This document shows, one piece after another, positions 7,806 to 15,151 of a stretch of 35,710 nucleotides of DNA (its first letter is position 1; every line of letters begins with the position of its first letter). Made by a program: the position numbers and the translations under genes. Source of the stretch: Oscillospiraceae bacterium (GTDB taxonomy: Bacteria > Bacillota > Clostridia > Oscillospirales > Oscillospiraceae). The notes under the pieces are model-generated. The model was not told where the DNA came from and made no database searches. It saw only the letters and a list, made by a program, of their open reading frames with translations. Location of the stretch: assembly GCA_017398685.1 (NCBI GenBank), contig JAFQFH010000026.1, forward strand, positions 1-35,710, given 5' to 3'.

Positions 7806-7834
7806 TTGACGGGATATGGTTTTAAGTTTAAAAT
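7806..7834 (+). promoter_or_regulatory. sigma-A promoter of the membrane-protein gene at 7902
   Basis: TTGACG (7806-7811), exactly 17 bases and TAAAAT (7829-7834) predict a start near 7841. The 60-base leader contains a small hairpin, TCTGCC with GGCAGA (7845-7861). Confidence 0.75.
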
Positions 7835-7901
7835 ACTAAGAGCGTCTGCCTTTCCGGCAGAGAACTTCTTGCTAATATTTTAATGAAACGGGATAGAAAT
7901 T

Positions 7902-8762
7902 ATGCCTGAAAAAGATCTTACAATGGAAAAATATCTCATGCGTAAAAGAGCGCTTGAGATCTGCTGCTATGTGGCGGGCGCAGGCGCCTTCGGCGTATTT
8001 ATGCGCTGGCTGCAGGTAATGATGGCCTTCAACGAGGAAGGGCTGGTGGACAAAAGCTTCTTCAACTTTGCCCTGCCCCTGTTCTGCCTTGCTGCGGCTT
8101 TTATGTTTTTGCGCTTTGTGGACAAGCTGAGGCTGGAGCGCTACTATCTGCCGGGGAATTTTTACGAGGCTTTGCGCAACGAGCATGTTATCTACACGGT
8201 TTTGCGCTGGCTTATCGGTTTTGTGATGAGCGTGGGCGGCGTGATGCTGCTCATCTCCGCAGAAACGGATAAAAATGCCGAGTTTTTGCAGATACTGGCA
8301 GGTATGGCTATAATAAACGGCCTTTTGTTCCCGCTGCATCTCACCTCCGCCAACAAGCCCCATGCCGCCGTGCCCAAGCTCTCCTGCTTCTGCGCGTTCT
8401 GGCCCATCCTTATGCTCTGCATGTGGCTTGTGACTACCTACAAGATAAACGCCATCAACAGCGTCCTCTGGGCCTACGCTCCCGAGATCATTACCCACAT
8501 TATCGCCATCAACGCCTTTTATCACATTGCAGGCTTCTCCTTCGGCAGCCCCAATCCCTGGCGCAGCCTTTTCTTCTGCATGATGGGCTGTGCAATGTGC
8601 ATCCTTGTCATTGCCGATGAGCGCTACATGGGTATGCAGCTTATGTACGGCGCTTCCGCCGCCATGCTTTTGATGTACACCTGGATCATGGTCGCAAATC
8701 TCCTTCGCCGCGAAAAGGAGGAGGAAGAAACTCCTCAGGACGGCTTTGAAAGACTGAGATAA
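7902..8762 (+). CDS. integral membrane protein of unknown function
   Basis: I do not recognise a family. The 286 residues contain about seven or eight hydrophobic segments joined by short polar loops. The N-terminus (MPEKDLTMEKYLMRKRALEI) is basic and cytoplasmic in style, and the tail (RREKEEEETPQDGFERLR) is highly charged. No enzyme motif, binding cassette or transporter signature was found. It has its own promoter and is closed by a strong terminator, so it is monocistronic and divergent from spoIID. A second in-frame ATG at 7923 lacks a ribosome binding site; ATG 7902 has only a weak one (GGGATAG). Confidence 0.75.
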   Translation: MPEKDLTMEKYLMRKRALEICCYVAGAGAFGVFMRWLQVMMAFNEEGLVDKSFFNFALPLFCLAAAFMFLRFVDKLRLERYYLPGNFYEALRNEHVIYTVLRWLIGFVMSVGGVMLLISAETDKNAEFLQILAGMAIINGLLFPLHLTSANKPHAAVPKLSCFCAFWPILMLCMWLVTTYKINAINSVLWAYAPEIITHIIAINAFYHIAGFSFGSPNPWRSLFFCMMGCAMCILVIADERYMGMQLMYGASAAMLLMYTWIMVANLLRREKEEEETPQDGFERLR

Positions 8763-8779
8763 AATTAATTGAATATGCA

Positions 8780-8816
8780 AAAAAGCTCTCTTTTCTTTGA
8801 GAAAAGAGAGCTTTTT
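8780..8816. terminator. bidirectional intrinsic terminator
   Basis: A 16-bp perfect stem (8780-8795 with 8801-8816) and a 5-base loop, with an A tract on the left and a T tract on the right, lie between the membrane-protein gene and the Na/Pi cotransporter gene. Confidence 0.93.
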
Positions 8817-8829
8817 GCTGGTAATTTCC

Positions 8830-10584
8830 TTATTTTGTTTCCGGAAGAGAGTATTTTTTGCTGTAGGCCTCGTAGCCTCTGCGGAACTCCACGCCGTCGC
8901 TGCGGTTTGCACGCAAAAGCTCGTGGTAGTTCATGTCCGCATGGCCGGCCTCGATGACGCTGCCTGCAATATTGGAGCAGTGGTCGGAGACACGCTCAAG
9001 GTTTGTGAGAAGGTCAGACCAGACAAAGCCTGCGCCGATGCTGCACTTGCCCTGCTGGAGACGGAGGATGTGATTGTTTCGCATCCTGTCCTTAAGGTCA
9101 TCCACTACCTGCTCGAGAGGCTCAACCTGCATGGCAAGGGCAATGTCGTTTTTCAAAAATGCGTTCTGGGCCAGATCCATAATCTCGCTTACAGCGTCAA
9201 GAAGAACACGGAGCTCTTCTCTGGCGTCCTCGCTGAACACTATCTCCTTCTCGCGAAGCTCCTCGGCAGACTCCACTATGTTCACCGCATGGTCGGACAC
9301 ACGCTCAAAGTCGCCTATGAGCTTGAGAAGCTTTGCAGCCTCTATACTGTCAGCCCCGCTTATGCGCTTGGTGCTCAGCTCCACAAGGAAGGAGCCCAGC
9401 GCGTCCTCATAGCGGTCTGCGGTGCTTTCGCTCTTGCGCACATCTTCGGCAAGCTCGTCGCTGAAATCGGTCAGGGCGGAGATGGCCTTTCTGATAGCGT
9501 CAAAGGCGCAGACAGCCATGTCGTAGGCCACATTGTGGCAGCGCTCCAGCGCAAGGGGAGGCGTGGCCAGAAGGCGCTCGTCCAGCATGACAAACTCTTC
9601 CTTGACCTGGTCGTCGGGGATGAGCCTGACCACAAGCTTTTCAAGCAGACCGGACATGGGGAAGAGCATGGCGGTACAAAGCACGTTGAATACGGAGTGG
9701 CTCACGGCGATGCCAAGCATGGTGGCGCTTTCGTTCAGAAAAGCGGGCTGTACCATAGCGCGCACTATGTAGAAGAGCACAAGGCAGATAATAGTGCCGA
9801 TAACGTTGAAGGCCAGATGCACGGAGGCGGCACGGCGGGCGTTTTTGGTGGTGCCCACGGAGGAGATAAGCGCCGTGACACAGGTACCCACGTTCTGACC
9901 CATGATTATTGGGATGGCGGCACCGTAGCTGACCTGCCCGGTGACGGCCAGAGCCTGCAAAATACCTACGGAAGCGGAGCTGGACTGAATAACGGCAGTG
10001 AGTACAGCGCCGGCTATAACACCCAGCACAGGCTCCTTGAAAAGCACGAACATCTGCGTGAATGCGGGCACATCCTTAAGCCCGGACACAGAGTCGCTCA
10101 TGGCGTCCATACCGAACATCAGTGTGGCAAAGCCCAGAAGCACCAGGGCCGTGTCCTTCTTTTTGGAGTTTTTGCTGAACATCAGGTACACAACGCCCCA
10201 CAGCGCCAGAAGGGGCGTAAAGGAGCTGGGCTTGAAAAGCTTTACGAAGAAAGAGCCGCTGTCAATGCCGGAAAGGCTCAGAATCCAGGCGGTGACAGTG
10301 GTGCCCACGTTTGCGCCCATAATAACGTTTATGGCCTGCTTGAGGCTCATGATGCCGGAGTTTACAAAGCCCACCACCATGACCGTGGTAGCAGAGGAAC
10401 TCTGGATAATGGCGGTGATGCCCATACCGGTGAGAAAGCCCGCCAGCTTGCTGCCGGTCATTTTGCCAAGGAGAGAGCGCAGACTGCTGCCGGCCCTTCT
10501 CTCCAGCGCCTCGCCCATGACGGTCATACCGAAGAGGAAAAGGCTGAGACCCCATATCATACTCAGAACACTGAAAATGTCCAT
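8830..10584 (-). CDS. Na+/phosphate cotransporter family protein with C-terminal PhoU-like domain
   Basis: This is a sodium-coupled phosphate transporter of the NptA/PNaS family. The two inverted family repeats each carry the QSSS motif: ITAIIQSSSATT near residue 60 and LTAVIQSSSASVG near residue 200. GANVGTTVTAW and GQNVGTCVTAL follow the two repeats. Hydrophobic helices fill residues 1-320. Residues about 350-560 are a helical PhoU-like domain, often found fused to bacterial members and thought to tie transport to phosphate state. The 584-residue length is typical. RBS AAAGGA precedes ATG 10584. It forms an operon with the upstream HD-domain gene (31-base gap). Confidence 0.93.
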   Translation of the reverse strand: MDIFSVLSMIWGLSLFLFGMTVMGEALERRAGSSLRSLLGKMTGSKLAGFLTGMGITAIIQSSSATTVMVVGFVNSGIMSLKQAINVIMGANVGTTVTAWILSLSGIDSGSFFVKLFKPSSFTPLLALWGVVYLMFSKNSKKKDTALVLLGFATLMFGMDAMSDSVSGLKDVPAFTQMFVLFKEPVLGVIAGAVLTAVIQSSSASVGILQALAVTGQVSYGAAIPIIMGQNVGTCVTALISSVGTTKNARRAASVHLAFNVIGTIICLVLFYIVRAMVQPAFLNESATMLGIAVSHSVFNVLCTAMLFPMSGLLEKLVVRLIPDDQVKEEFVMLDERLLATPPLALERCHNVAYDMAVCAFDAIRKAISALTDFSDELAEDVRKSESTADRYEDALGSFLVELSTKRISGADSIEAAKLLKLIGDFERVSDHAVNIVESAEELREKEIVFSEDAREELRVLLDAVSEIMDLAQNAFLKNDIALAMQVEPLEQVVDDLKDRMRNNHILRLQQGKCSIGAGFVWSDLLTNLERVSDHCSNIAGSVIEAGHADMNYHELLRANRSDGVEFRRGYEAYSKKYSLPETK

Positions 10585-10615
10585 ATACTGTTTCCTTTCA
10601 CCTTATTGGCGGGTT

Positions 10616-11272
10616 TTACATTATCTCCTGTCCGTTGACCACCAGTGCAAATTTCAGCCCCAGACGGTGGGCGGCCTTCCGGCACATGAGCATGCGGCCC
10701 ATGAAAATCTCAAAATAGTCCATAATGGCGCAGACCTGAGTGTCTATACTCAGCTCCAGCAGGGCGGTGGAGCTGTCCTTGTCTATGCTGAGGCTGGAGG
10801 CTGTAACGGAGTAGTTTACCCTGTCGTGGATGTCGAAGGTGGCAAAGTCCTTTGATCTGACGCGGCTGCGGCGCACATCGCACTTATCCGCAAGGATAAG
10901 GGCTGCCGCCACATCGTTGACGGGTACGCCGGTGCCCTCATCGTGGTTGCCGATGGCGGTAGCTACAATGGCCACCTCGTCCGGCTCAAAGCCCCGCTCG
11001 TCCAGAAGCCTGAAGGCCATGATGGCGCCGGTCTGGCTGTGTTCCACCCGGTTTACAAGATTGCCGATGTCGTGAAGGTAGCCTGCGATTTTGGCAAGCT
11101 CCACGGTGCGGGCAGGAAAACTCAGCGTTTCAAGGATCCGGCCTGCCGTCTCCGCGCAGAAGCCTACATGAGCAAAGCTGTGCTCGGTATAGCCCAGTGC
11201 CGTGAGAGAAGCGTCCGCATGGCGGATATAGGCTTTTATGGCCTCATCCTGCCGTATCTTTTCGTATGTCAT
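10616..11272 (-). CDS. HD-domain phosphohydrolase-like protein
   Basis: This is a small HD-superfamily protein of 218 residues, probably a metal-dependent phosphohydrolase acting on nucleotides or a signalling nucleotide. The metal-binding pattern is visible: H35 in SFAHVGFCAE, the H67-D68 doublet in GYLHDIGN, a downstream H in NHDEG, and D in LADKCDVRRSR. The N-terminus (MTYEKIRQDEAIKAYIRHAD) starts directly after a GGGAG site eight bases away. It is the first gene of a two-gene operon with the Na/Pi cotransporter, which suggests a link with phosphate metabolism. The substrate is unknown. Confidence 0.85.
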   Translation of the reverse strand: MTYEKIRQDEAIKAYIRHADASLTALGYTEHSFAHVGFCAETAGRILETLSFPARTVELAKIAGYLHDIGNLVNRVEHSQTGAIMAFRLLDERGFEPDEVAIVATAIGNHDEGTGVPVNDVAAALILADKCDVRRSRVRSKDFATFDIHDRVNYSVTASSLSIDKDSSTALLELSIDTQVCAIMDYFEIFMGRMLMCRKAAHRLGLKFALVVNGQEIM

Positions 11273-11341
11273 AGATTTCTCTCCCTTTGAAATTTCTCAG
11301 TGAAACAAGGGGCGTTTGTGCTTGTTTCCTATATCCCCTCA

Positions 11342-11347
11342 ATTATA
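11342..11347 (-). promoter_or_regulatory. possible -10 box for the HD/Na-Pi operon
   Basis: A perfect TATAAT on the minus strand lies about 70 bases upstream of the HD gene. No good -35 box is present at 16-18 bases, so the promoter may need an activator or the call may be wrong. Confidence 0.35.
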
Positions 11348-11457
11348 TCATACTATAATATTCCTGAAACTTAAAGTGTTTTTTCTGTGAAATTTTTTCT
11401 ATCCGGGTTGGAATTGATTTTACCTGCGGCTCTTTGTGACAAAGTTACCATGCCTTG

Positions 11458-11487
11458 TTGACTCAGACAGTAAAATCGTGATATCCT
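11458..11487 (+). promoter_or_regulatory. promoter of nagA with an adjacent inverted repeat
   Basis: TTGACT (11458-11463), 18 bases and TATCCT (11482-11487) precede nagA. CTTTGTGACAAAG (11432-11444), a 6-bp inverted repeat around one base, lies just upstream of the -35 box and could be a regulator site. Confidence 0.5.
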
Positions 11488-11531
11488 ACAGTTGCAAAAC
11501 AAAACACTTATATTTCCAAGGAGGCAATCCT

Positions 11532-12644
11532 ATGCTTATAAAGAATGCAAAAATCTACCGCAACGGTAAGTTTGAAGAAGGCTCTCTCAGCTTCGGAAAG
11601 AAGATAGAGGCTTTTGGCGCTGAGGGCGAGGGCCTTGACGCAAAGGGCATGTACCTTGTGCCCGGCTTTATCGATGTACACACCCACGGTGCACTGGGCT
11701 ATGACGGCACTGACGTGGAAGCCAAGGATATCCCCGCCATGGCTGCCCACTACGCATCCCACGGCGTTACCAGCTTCCTTTTCACCACCATGACCGCCGC
11801 AAGGGACACCCTGAAAAAGGCCATGGCCAATGTGAGCGGCTATGAGCGTGAAGGCGCACAGGCCAAGATCGCAGGCGTGCATCTGGAAGGGCCTTTCCTC
11901 TCCTACAAAAAGCGCGGCGCACAGGCTGCCTTCAATCTTCAGGCCCCCAATATCGAAATGTTCCGCGAGCTTAACGAGATAAGCGGCGGGAAAGTACGCA
12001 TCATCACTGTCGCCCCCGAAATCGAGGGCGCACTGGACTTTATCCGCGAGGCCTCCAAGGTCTGCACCGTCTCCCTGGGTCACAGCACCGCCTCTTACGA
12101 GGAGGCCATGGCCGGCTTTGAGGCGGGCGCCACCCATGTCACCCACCTTTTCAACGGCATGGAGCCTCTCCACCACAGAAAGCCCGGCCTTGTGGGCGCA
12201 GCCTTGACTGCCGGCGCCAATGTGGAGCTTATCTGCGACGGTCTGCACATCCACCCGGCAGTCATCATGGGTATGCACAGAATGTTTGGCGATAAGCTTG
12301 TTATAATAAGCGACTCTCTCCGCTGCGCCGGGCTCTCCGACGGACATTACGATCTGGCCGGTCAGGAGATCGTGGTCACCGACGGCAAGGCCACTCTTCT
12401 GGACGGCACCATCGCAGGCTCCTCCAGCAATCTCCATGAGGAGCTTAAAAATGTGGTCAGCTACGGCATGAGTCTGGAGAGCGCCATAAAGGCCATGACC
12501 GAGGCCCCCGCCAAGGCCATCGGCGAGTTTGACAGCATCGGCTCTCTGGATATCGGCAAGGCTGCCGACATGCTGCTTCTGGATGAAAATCTTGAGATAA
12601 AGGCCGTCATCATCGACGGCGAAGTGGTCATCGGCCAGATCTGA
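11532..12644 (+). CDS. nagA: N-acetylglucosamine-6-phosphate deacetylase
   Basis: NagA removes acetate from N-acetylglucosamine 6-phosphate to give glucosamine 6-phosphate, feeding amino-sugar catabolism and cell-wall recycling. The 370 residues carry the amidohydrolase-fold signatures in order: FIDVHTHGALGYD (about 47-58), VHLEGPFLSYKKRGAQ, SLGHSTASYEEA, THLFNGMEPLHHRKPGLVGAAL, ELICDGLHIHP and IISDSLRCAG. The open frame begins earlier (11436), but ATG 11532 has AAGGAGG eight bases upstream and begins at the conserved MLIKNAKIY. No nagB, GntR-type nagR or PTS gene is adjacent, so it is a stand-alone unit with its own promoter and terminator. Confidence 0.95.
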   Translation: MLIKNAKIYRNGKFEEGSLSFGKKIEAFGAEGEGLDAKGMYLVPGFIDVHTHGALGYDGTDVEAKDIPAMAAHYASHGVTSFLFTTMTAARDTLKKAMANVSGYEREGAQAKIAGVHLEGPFLSYKKRGAQAAFNLQAPNIEMFRELNEISGGKVRIITVAPEIEGALDFIREASKVCTVSLGHSTASYEEAMAGFEAGATHVTHLFNGMEPLHHRKPGLVGAALTAGANVELICDGLHIHPAVIMGMHRMFGDKLVIISDSLRCAGLSDGHYDLAGQEIVVTDGKATLLDGTIAGSSSNLHEELKNVVSYGMSLESAIKAMTEAPAKAIGEFDSIGSLDIGKAADMLLLDENLEIKAVIIDGEVVIGQI

Positions 12645-12671
12645 GGCGGAAACGATAACATGTAAAATATC

Positions 12672-12705
12672 AAAGGAGCTGTTCCAAAGAACAGCTCCTT
12701 TTTTT
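12672..12705. terminator. bidirectional intrinsic terminator
   Basis: AAAGGAGCTGTTC (12672-12684) pairs perfectly with 12689-12701 across a CAAA loop, followed by a T run. It lies between nagA and the converging GDPD gene. Confidence 0.92.
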
Positions 12706-13526
12706 CACTTATATCTGACGGATGGGGTGTAAAACTCGAATATGACGCAGTGGCGGCCTCTTTCGCTTTTTTTGTCGTGTGAGGTCCAGCCCACCTTCAT
12801 TGCGCCCATAAGCTCGGCAAAACGGATGCTTAAGGGGCGGGGGCCTATCTTGTAGGCGATGAAGTGGGGTCTGGCGATAAGGTTTGTAAAGCCGTGGGCC
12901 AGAAGGAATTTCAGCACGGGGCTGAGACTTTCGGCATAGTCCTCTTCGGGCATGGCCAATTGGCCGCGCAGATAGTCGGGCGCGTGCTTTTTAAACCAGC
13001 GGACTATACCCGGATGAAAGCTTTCCACGCAGAAAATGCCGTCATAGTAGTCCAGAATGTTCCTCACTTTTTCGCAAAGCTCATCGTTGCGGCGGCCGCC
13101 CTTGAGCTCAACTATAAGGTTTGACCTGCCGTCAATGAGTTTCAGAACCTGGGTAAAGAGGGGGATGCGATGCTCTGTGCCGCAGAGGGAGAGCTTTTCA
13201 AGCTCATCATAGTCCAGCTCGTCCACCCTTGCGTCCACGCCGCAGACGCGCTTGAGGGTATCGTCGTGGAATACCACCACCTGACCGTCCCTTGAAAGCT
13301 GAACGTCCAGCTCTATGCCGTAGCCGGTGTCGGCGGCCCGGCGGAAGGCCTCAAGAGAGTTTTCAGGCACGGACTTATCTCTGCTGTGCAGGCCGCGATG
13401 GGCGCAGTTAAGGCCGATGAAGGGAGCTTTCTGGCTGCGGGGCGCTCTGCCGGGAGCAAGCATCACAGCGGGTATGGCAAGGGCGGCAGCGGCAGCGCCC
13501 AGAGCAAGAACAGTACACTTTTTCAC
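12705..13526 (-). CDS. glycerophosphodiester phosphodiesterase, membrane-anchored
   Basis: GDPD-family enzymes hydrolyse glycerophosphodiesters from lipid or teichoic-acid turnover to glycerol 3-phosphate and an alcohol. The catalytic set is visible: HRG (residues 43-45) with VPENSLEAF, IELDVQLSRDG (71-81) and VFHDDTLKRV (86-94). The C-terminal half (GWTSHDKK) completes the barrel. Residues 1-27 are a basic and then hydrophobic anchor or signal, so the domain acts outside the membrane. GTG 13526 is the start: GGAGG lies eight bases upstream. The ATG at 13565 overlaps the promoter's -10 box (13564-13569), so it cannot be translated from that promoter. It is divergent from the MFS gene. Confidence 0.92.
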   Translation of the reverse strand: MKKCTVLALGAAAAALAIPAVMLAPGRAPRSQKAPFIGLNCAHRGLHSRDKSVPENSLEAFRRAADTGYGIELDVQLSRDGQVVVFHDDTLKRVCGVDARVDELDYDELEKLSLCGTEHRIPLFTQVLKLIDGRSNLIVELKGGRRNDELCEKVRNILDYYDGIFCVESFHPGIVRWFKKHAPDYLRGQLAMPEEDYAESLSPVLKFLLAHGFTNLIARPHFIAYKIGPRPLSIRFAELMGAMKVGWTSHDKKSERGRHCVIFEFYTPSVRYK

Positions 13527-13563
13527 TTTTTTATCCTCCGGAAGCGGAAAACGATTTTGCATC

Positions 13564-13593
13564 ATTTTAACACCATATAAGGCTCCGCGTCAA
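13564..13593 (-). promoter_or_regulatory. sigma-A promoter of the GDPD gene
   Basis: TTGACG (13588-13593, minus strand), an 18-base spacer and TAAAAT (13564-13569) predict a start near 13556. This supports the GTG 13526 start codon. Confidence 0.7.
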
Positions 13594-13601
13594 TTTATCC
13601 C

Positions 13602-13630
13602 TTGTAAAAATATGCTGTGCATAGTAAAAT
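13602..13630 (+). promoter_or_regulatory. sigma-A promoter of the MFS transporter gene
   Basis: TTGTAA (13602-13607), 17 bases and TAAAAT (13625-13630) lie back-to-back with the GDPD promoter, only eight bases apart. The two genes may therefore be co-regulated. Confidence 0.7.
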
Positions 13631-13661
13631 CATCTGGATGCAAAAACACGGAGGTAAGAAA

Positions 13662-14996
13662 ATGAAGCTCAACAACAAGCGCACGGTCCTGGTGGGCCTT
13701 GCCTTTCTCTCCATCAGCGCTTTCTGGCAGATGTACGACAGCATTGTCCCTCTGCTTCTGACAAACACCTTCCACCTCAACGAGACTATATCCGGCGCCA
13801 TCATGGCGGCTGACAATATTCTGGCGCTGTTCCTGCTGCCCCTTTTCGGCGGCATCTCCGACAAAACCAACACCAGAATAGGCAAGCGCATGCCCTTCGT
13901 GCTCTTTGGCACAGGCTGCGCGGTTATCCTTATAAATATCCTGCCCATTATTGACAACAGCTATGCCAACGACCCCTCGCCCTTCAAGCTGGCCTCCTTT
14001 GTTATCGTTCTGGGCCTTCTGCTCATCGCCATGGGTACCTACCGCTCTCCCGCCGTGGCACTCATGCCCGACGTTACCCCCAAGCCCCTGCGCTCCAAGG
14101 GCAACGCCATCATAAACCTGATGGGCGCTGTAGGCGGCATCATCTATCTGGGCGTGGCCGCTGTCATGTACCCCACCTCCAAGGTGGAAGGCCTTGCCCA
14201 TGTAAACTACCAGCCCCTGTTCATCGTGGTCAGCTCCATCATGTTCGTGGCGGTTGCCGTGCTCTTCATCACCATCAAGGAACCCAAGCTCACCGCTGAG
14301 AACAAGGCCCTTGAGGCCGAGCACCCGGAGTGGAATCTTTCAAAGGACGACGGCACAGGCAACGAAGTGCTGCCCAAGCCCGTAAAGAAGTCCCTGGCCT
14401 TCCTGCTTTTGTCCATAGCCTTCTGGTTTGCAGGCTACAACGGCGTCACCACATGGTTTACAACCTACGTGAGCGTTGTTATGGGCGAGGGTCTTGGCGG
14501 CGCATCCACCTGCCTTCTGGTGGGCACTGCCGGTGCAATCGTCTCCTACATCCCCATCGGCTCCCTGGCTTCAAAGTTCGGCCGCAAGAGCATGATACGC
14601 TTTGGCGTGTGCCTGCTGACAGCCTGCTTTGTGGTGGGTTTCCTGCTCACCCACGGCAAGAGCGAGATCCAGCCTGTTCTCTACGTGGTCTTTGCTCTGG
14701 TGGGCCTTGCATGGGCCTCCATCAACGTAAACTCCCTGCCCATGGTGGTCGAAATGTGCAAGGGCAGCGACATCGGCAAGTTTACCGGCTACTACTACAC
14801 CGCCTCCATGACCGCTCAGGTGCTCACCCCCATGCTGGCCGGTACCCTCATGCGCCATATAAGCTATCAGGTTTTGTTCCCCTACGGCGCTTTCTTTGTG
14901 GCTTGCAGCTTTGTGACCATGCTCTTTGTCCGCCACGGCGACGTGAAGGCCGAAAAGAAAAAGGGCCTTGCCGCATTTGAGGAAATGGACGACTGA
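13662..14996 (+). CDS. MFS transporter, sugar-cation symporter-like
   Basis: This is a twelve-helix major facilitator superfamily permease of 444 residues. The layout resembles the GPH/SLC45 branch: an early YDSIVPLLL helix, then DNILALFLLPLFGGISDKTNTRIGKRMPF (loop 2-3 signature GxxSDxxxxRxGrR), a cytoplasmic central loop (about residues 213-245), and the pseudo-repeat SLASKFGRKSMIRFG in the second half. ATG 13662 has GGAGG seven bases upstream; the open frame upstream of it contains the promoter. The substrate is unknown. Sharing a divergent promoter region with a glycerophosphodiesterase hints at uptake of a related product, which is only an inference. Confidence 0.87.
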   Translation: MKLNNKRTVLVGLAFLSISAFWQMYDSIVPLLLTNTFHLNETISGAIMAADNILALFLLPLFGGISDKTNTRIGKRMPFVLFGTGCAVILINILPIIDNSYANDPSPFKLASFVIVLGLLLIAMGTYRSPAVALMPDVTPKPLRSKGNAIINLMGAVGGIIYLGVAAVMYPTSKVEGLAHVNYQPLFIVVSSIMFVAVAVLFITIKEPKLTAENKALEAEHPEWNLSKDDGTGNEVLPKPVKKSLAFLLLSIAFWFAGYNGVTTWFTTYVSVVMGEGLGGASTCLLVGTAGAIVSYIPIGSLASKFGRKSMIRFGVCLLTACFVVGFLLTHGKSEIQPVLYVVFALVGLAWASINVNSLPMVVEMCKGSDIGKFTGYYYTASMTAQVLTPMLAGTLMRHISYQVLFPYGAFFVACSFVTMLFVRHGDVKAEKKKGLAAFEEMDD

Positions 14997-15022
14997 TCTT
15001 GCGGGAGAAAAATGAATAAAAG

Positions 15023-15059
15023 AAACATGCTGCTTGCCTTGGGCTTGCAGCATGTTTTT
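15023..15059 (+). terminator. intrinsic terminator after the MFS gene
   Basis: AAACATGCTGC (15023-15033) pairs with GCAGCATGTTT (15047-15057) and is followed by further Ts. Confidence 0.88.
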
Positions 15060-15083
15060 GCGTTTTCCGTATATGCAAGATTA

Positions 15084-15112
15084 TTGAAATTTTGCTGAAG
15101 CAATAGTATACT
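15084..15112 (+). promoter_or_regulatory. sigma-A promoter of the MBOAT-SGNH operon
   Basis: TTGAAA (15084-15089), exactly 17 bases and TATACT (15107-15112) lie 40 bases upstream of the MBOAT start codon. Confidence 0.8.
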
Positions 15113-15151
15113 GTTGCGCAGAAATCTGCATAAAAATCAAGGAGCACTGAA

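Noticed and set aside
8797-10638. Plus-strand open frame of 613 codons.
   Set aside because: It is the exact antisense of the Na/Pi cotransporter. High GC in the third codon position creates long mirror frames.
11508-12437. Minus-strand open frame of 309 codons opposite nagA.
   Set aside because: nagA has full family signatures; the mirror frame has none.
13527-13565. Longer GDPD start at ATG 13565.
   Set aside because: The ATG overlaps the promoter -10 box, and GTG 13526 has a GGAGG at the right distance.
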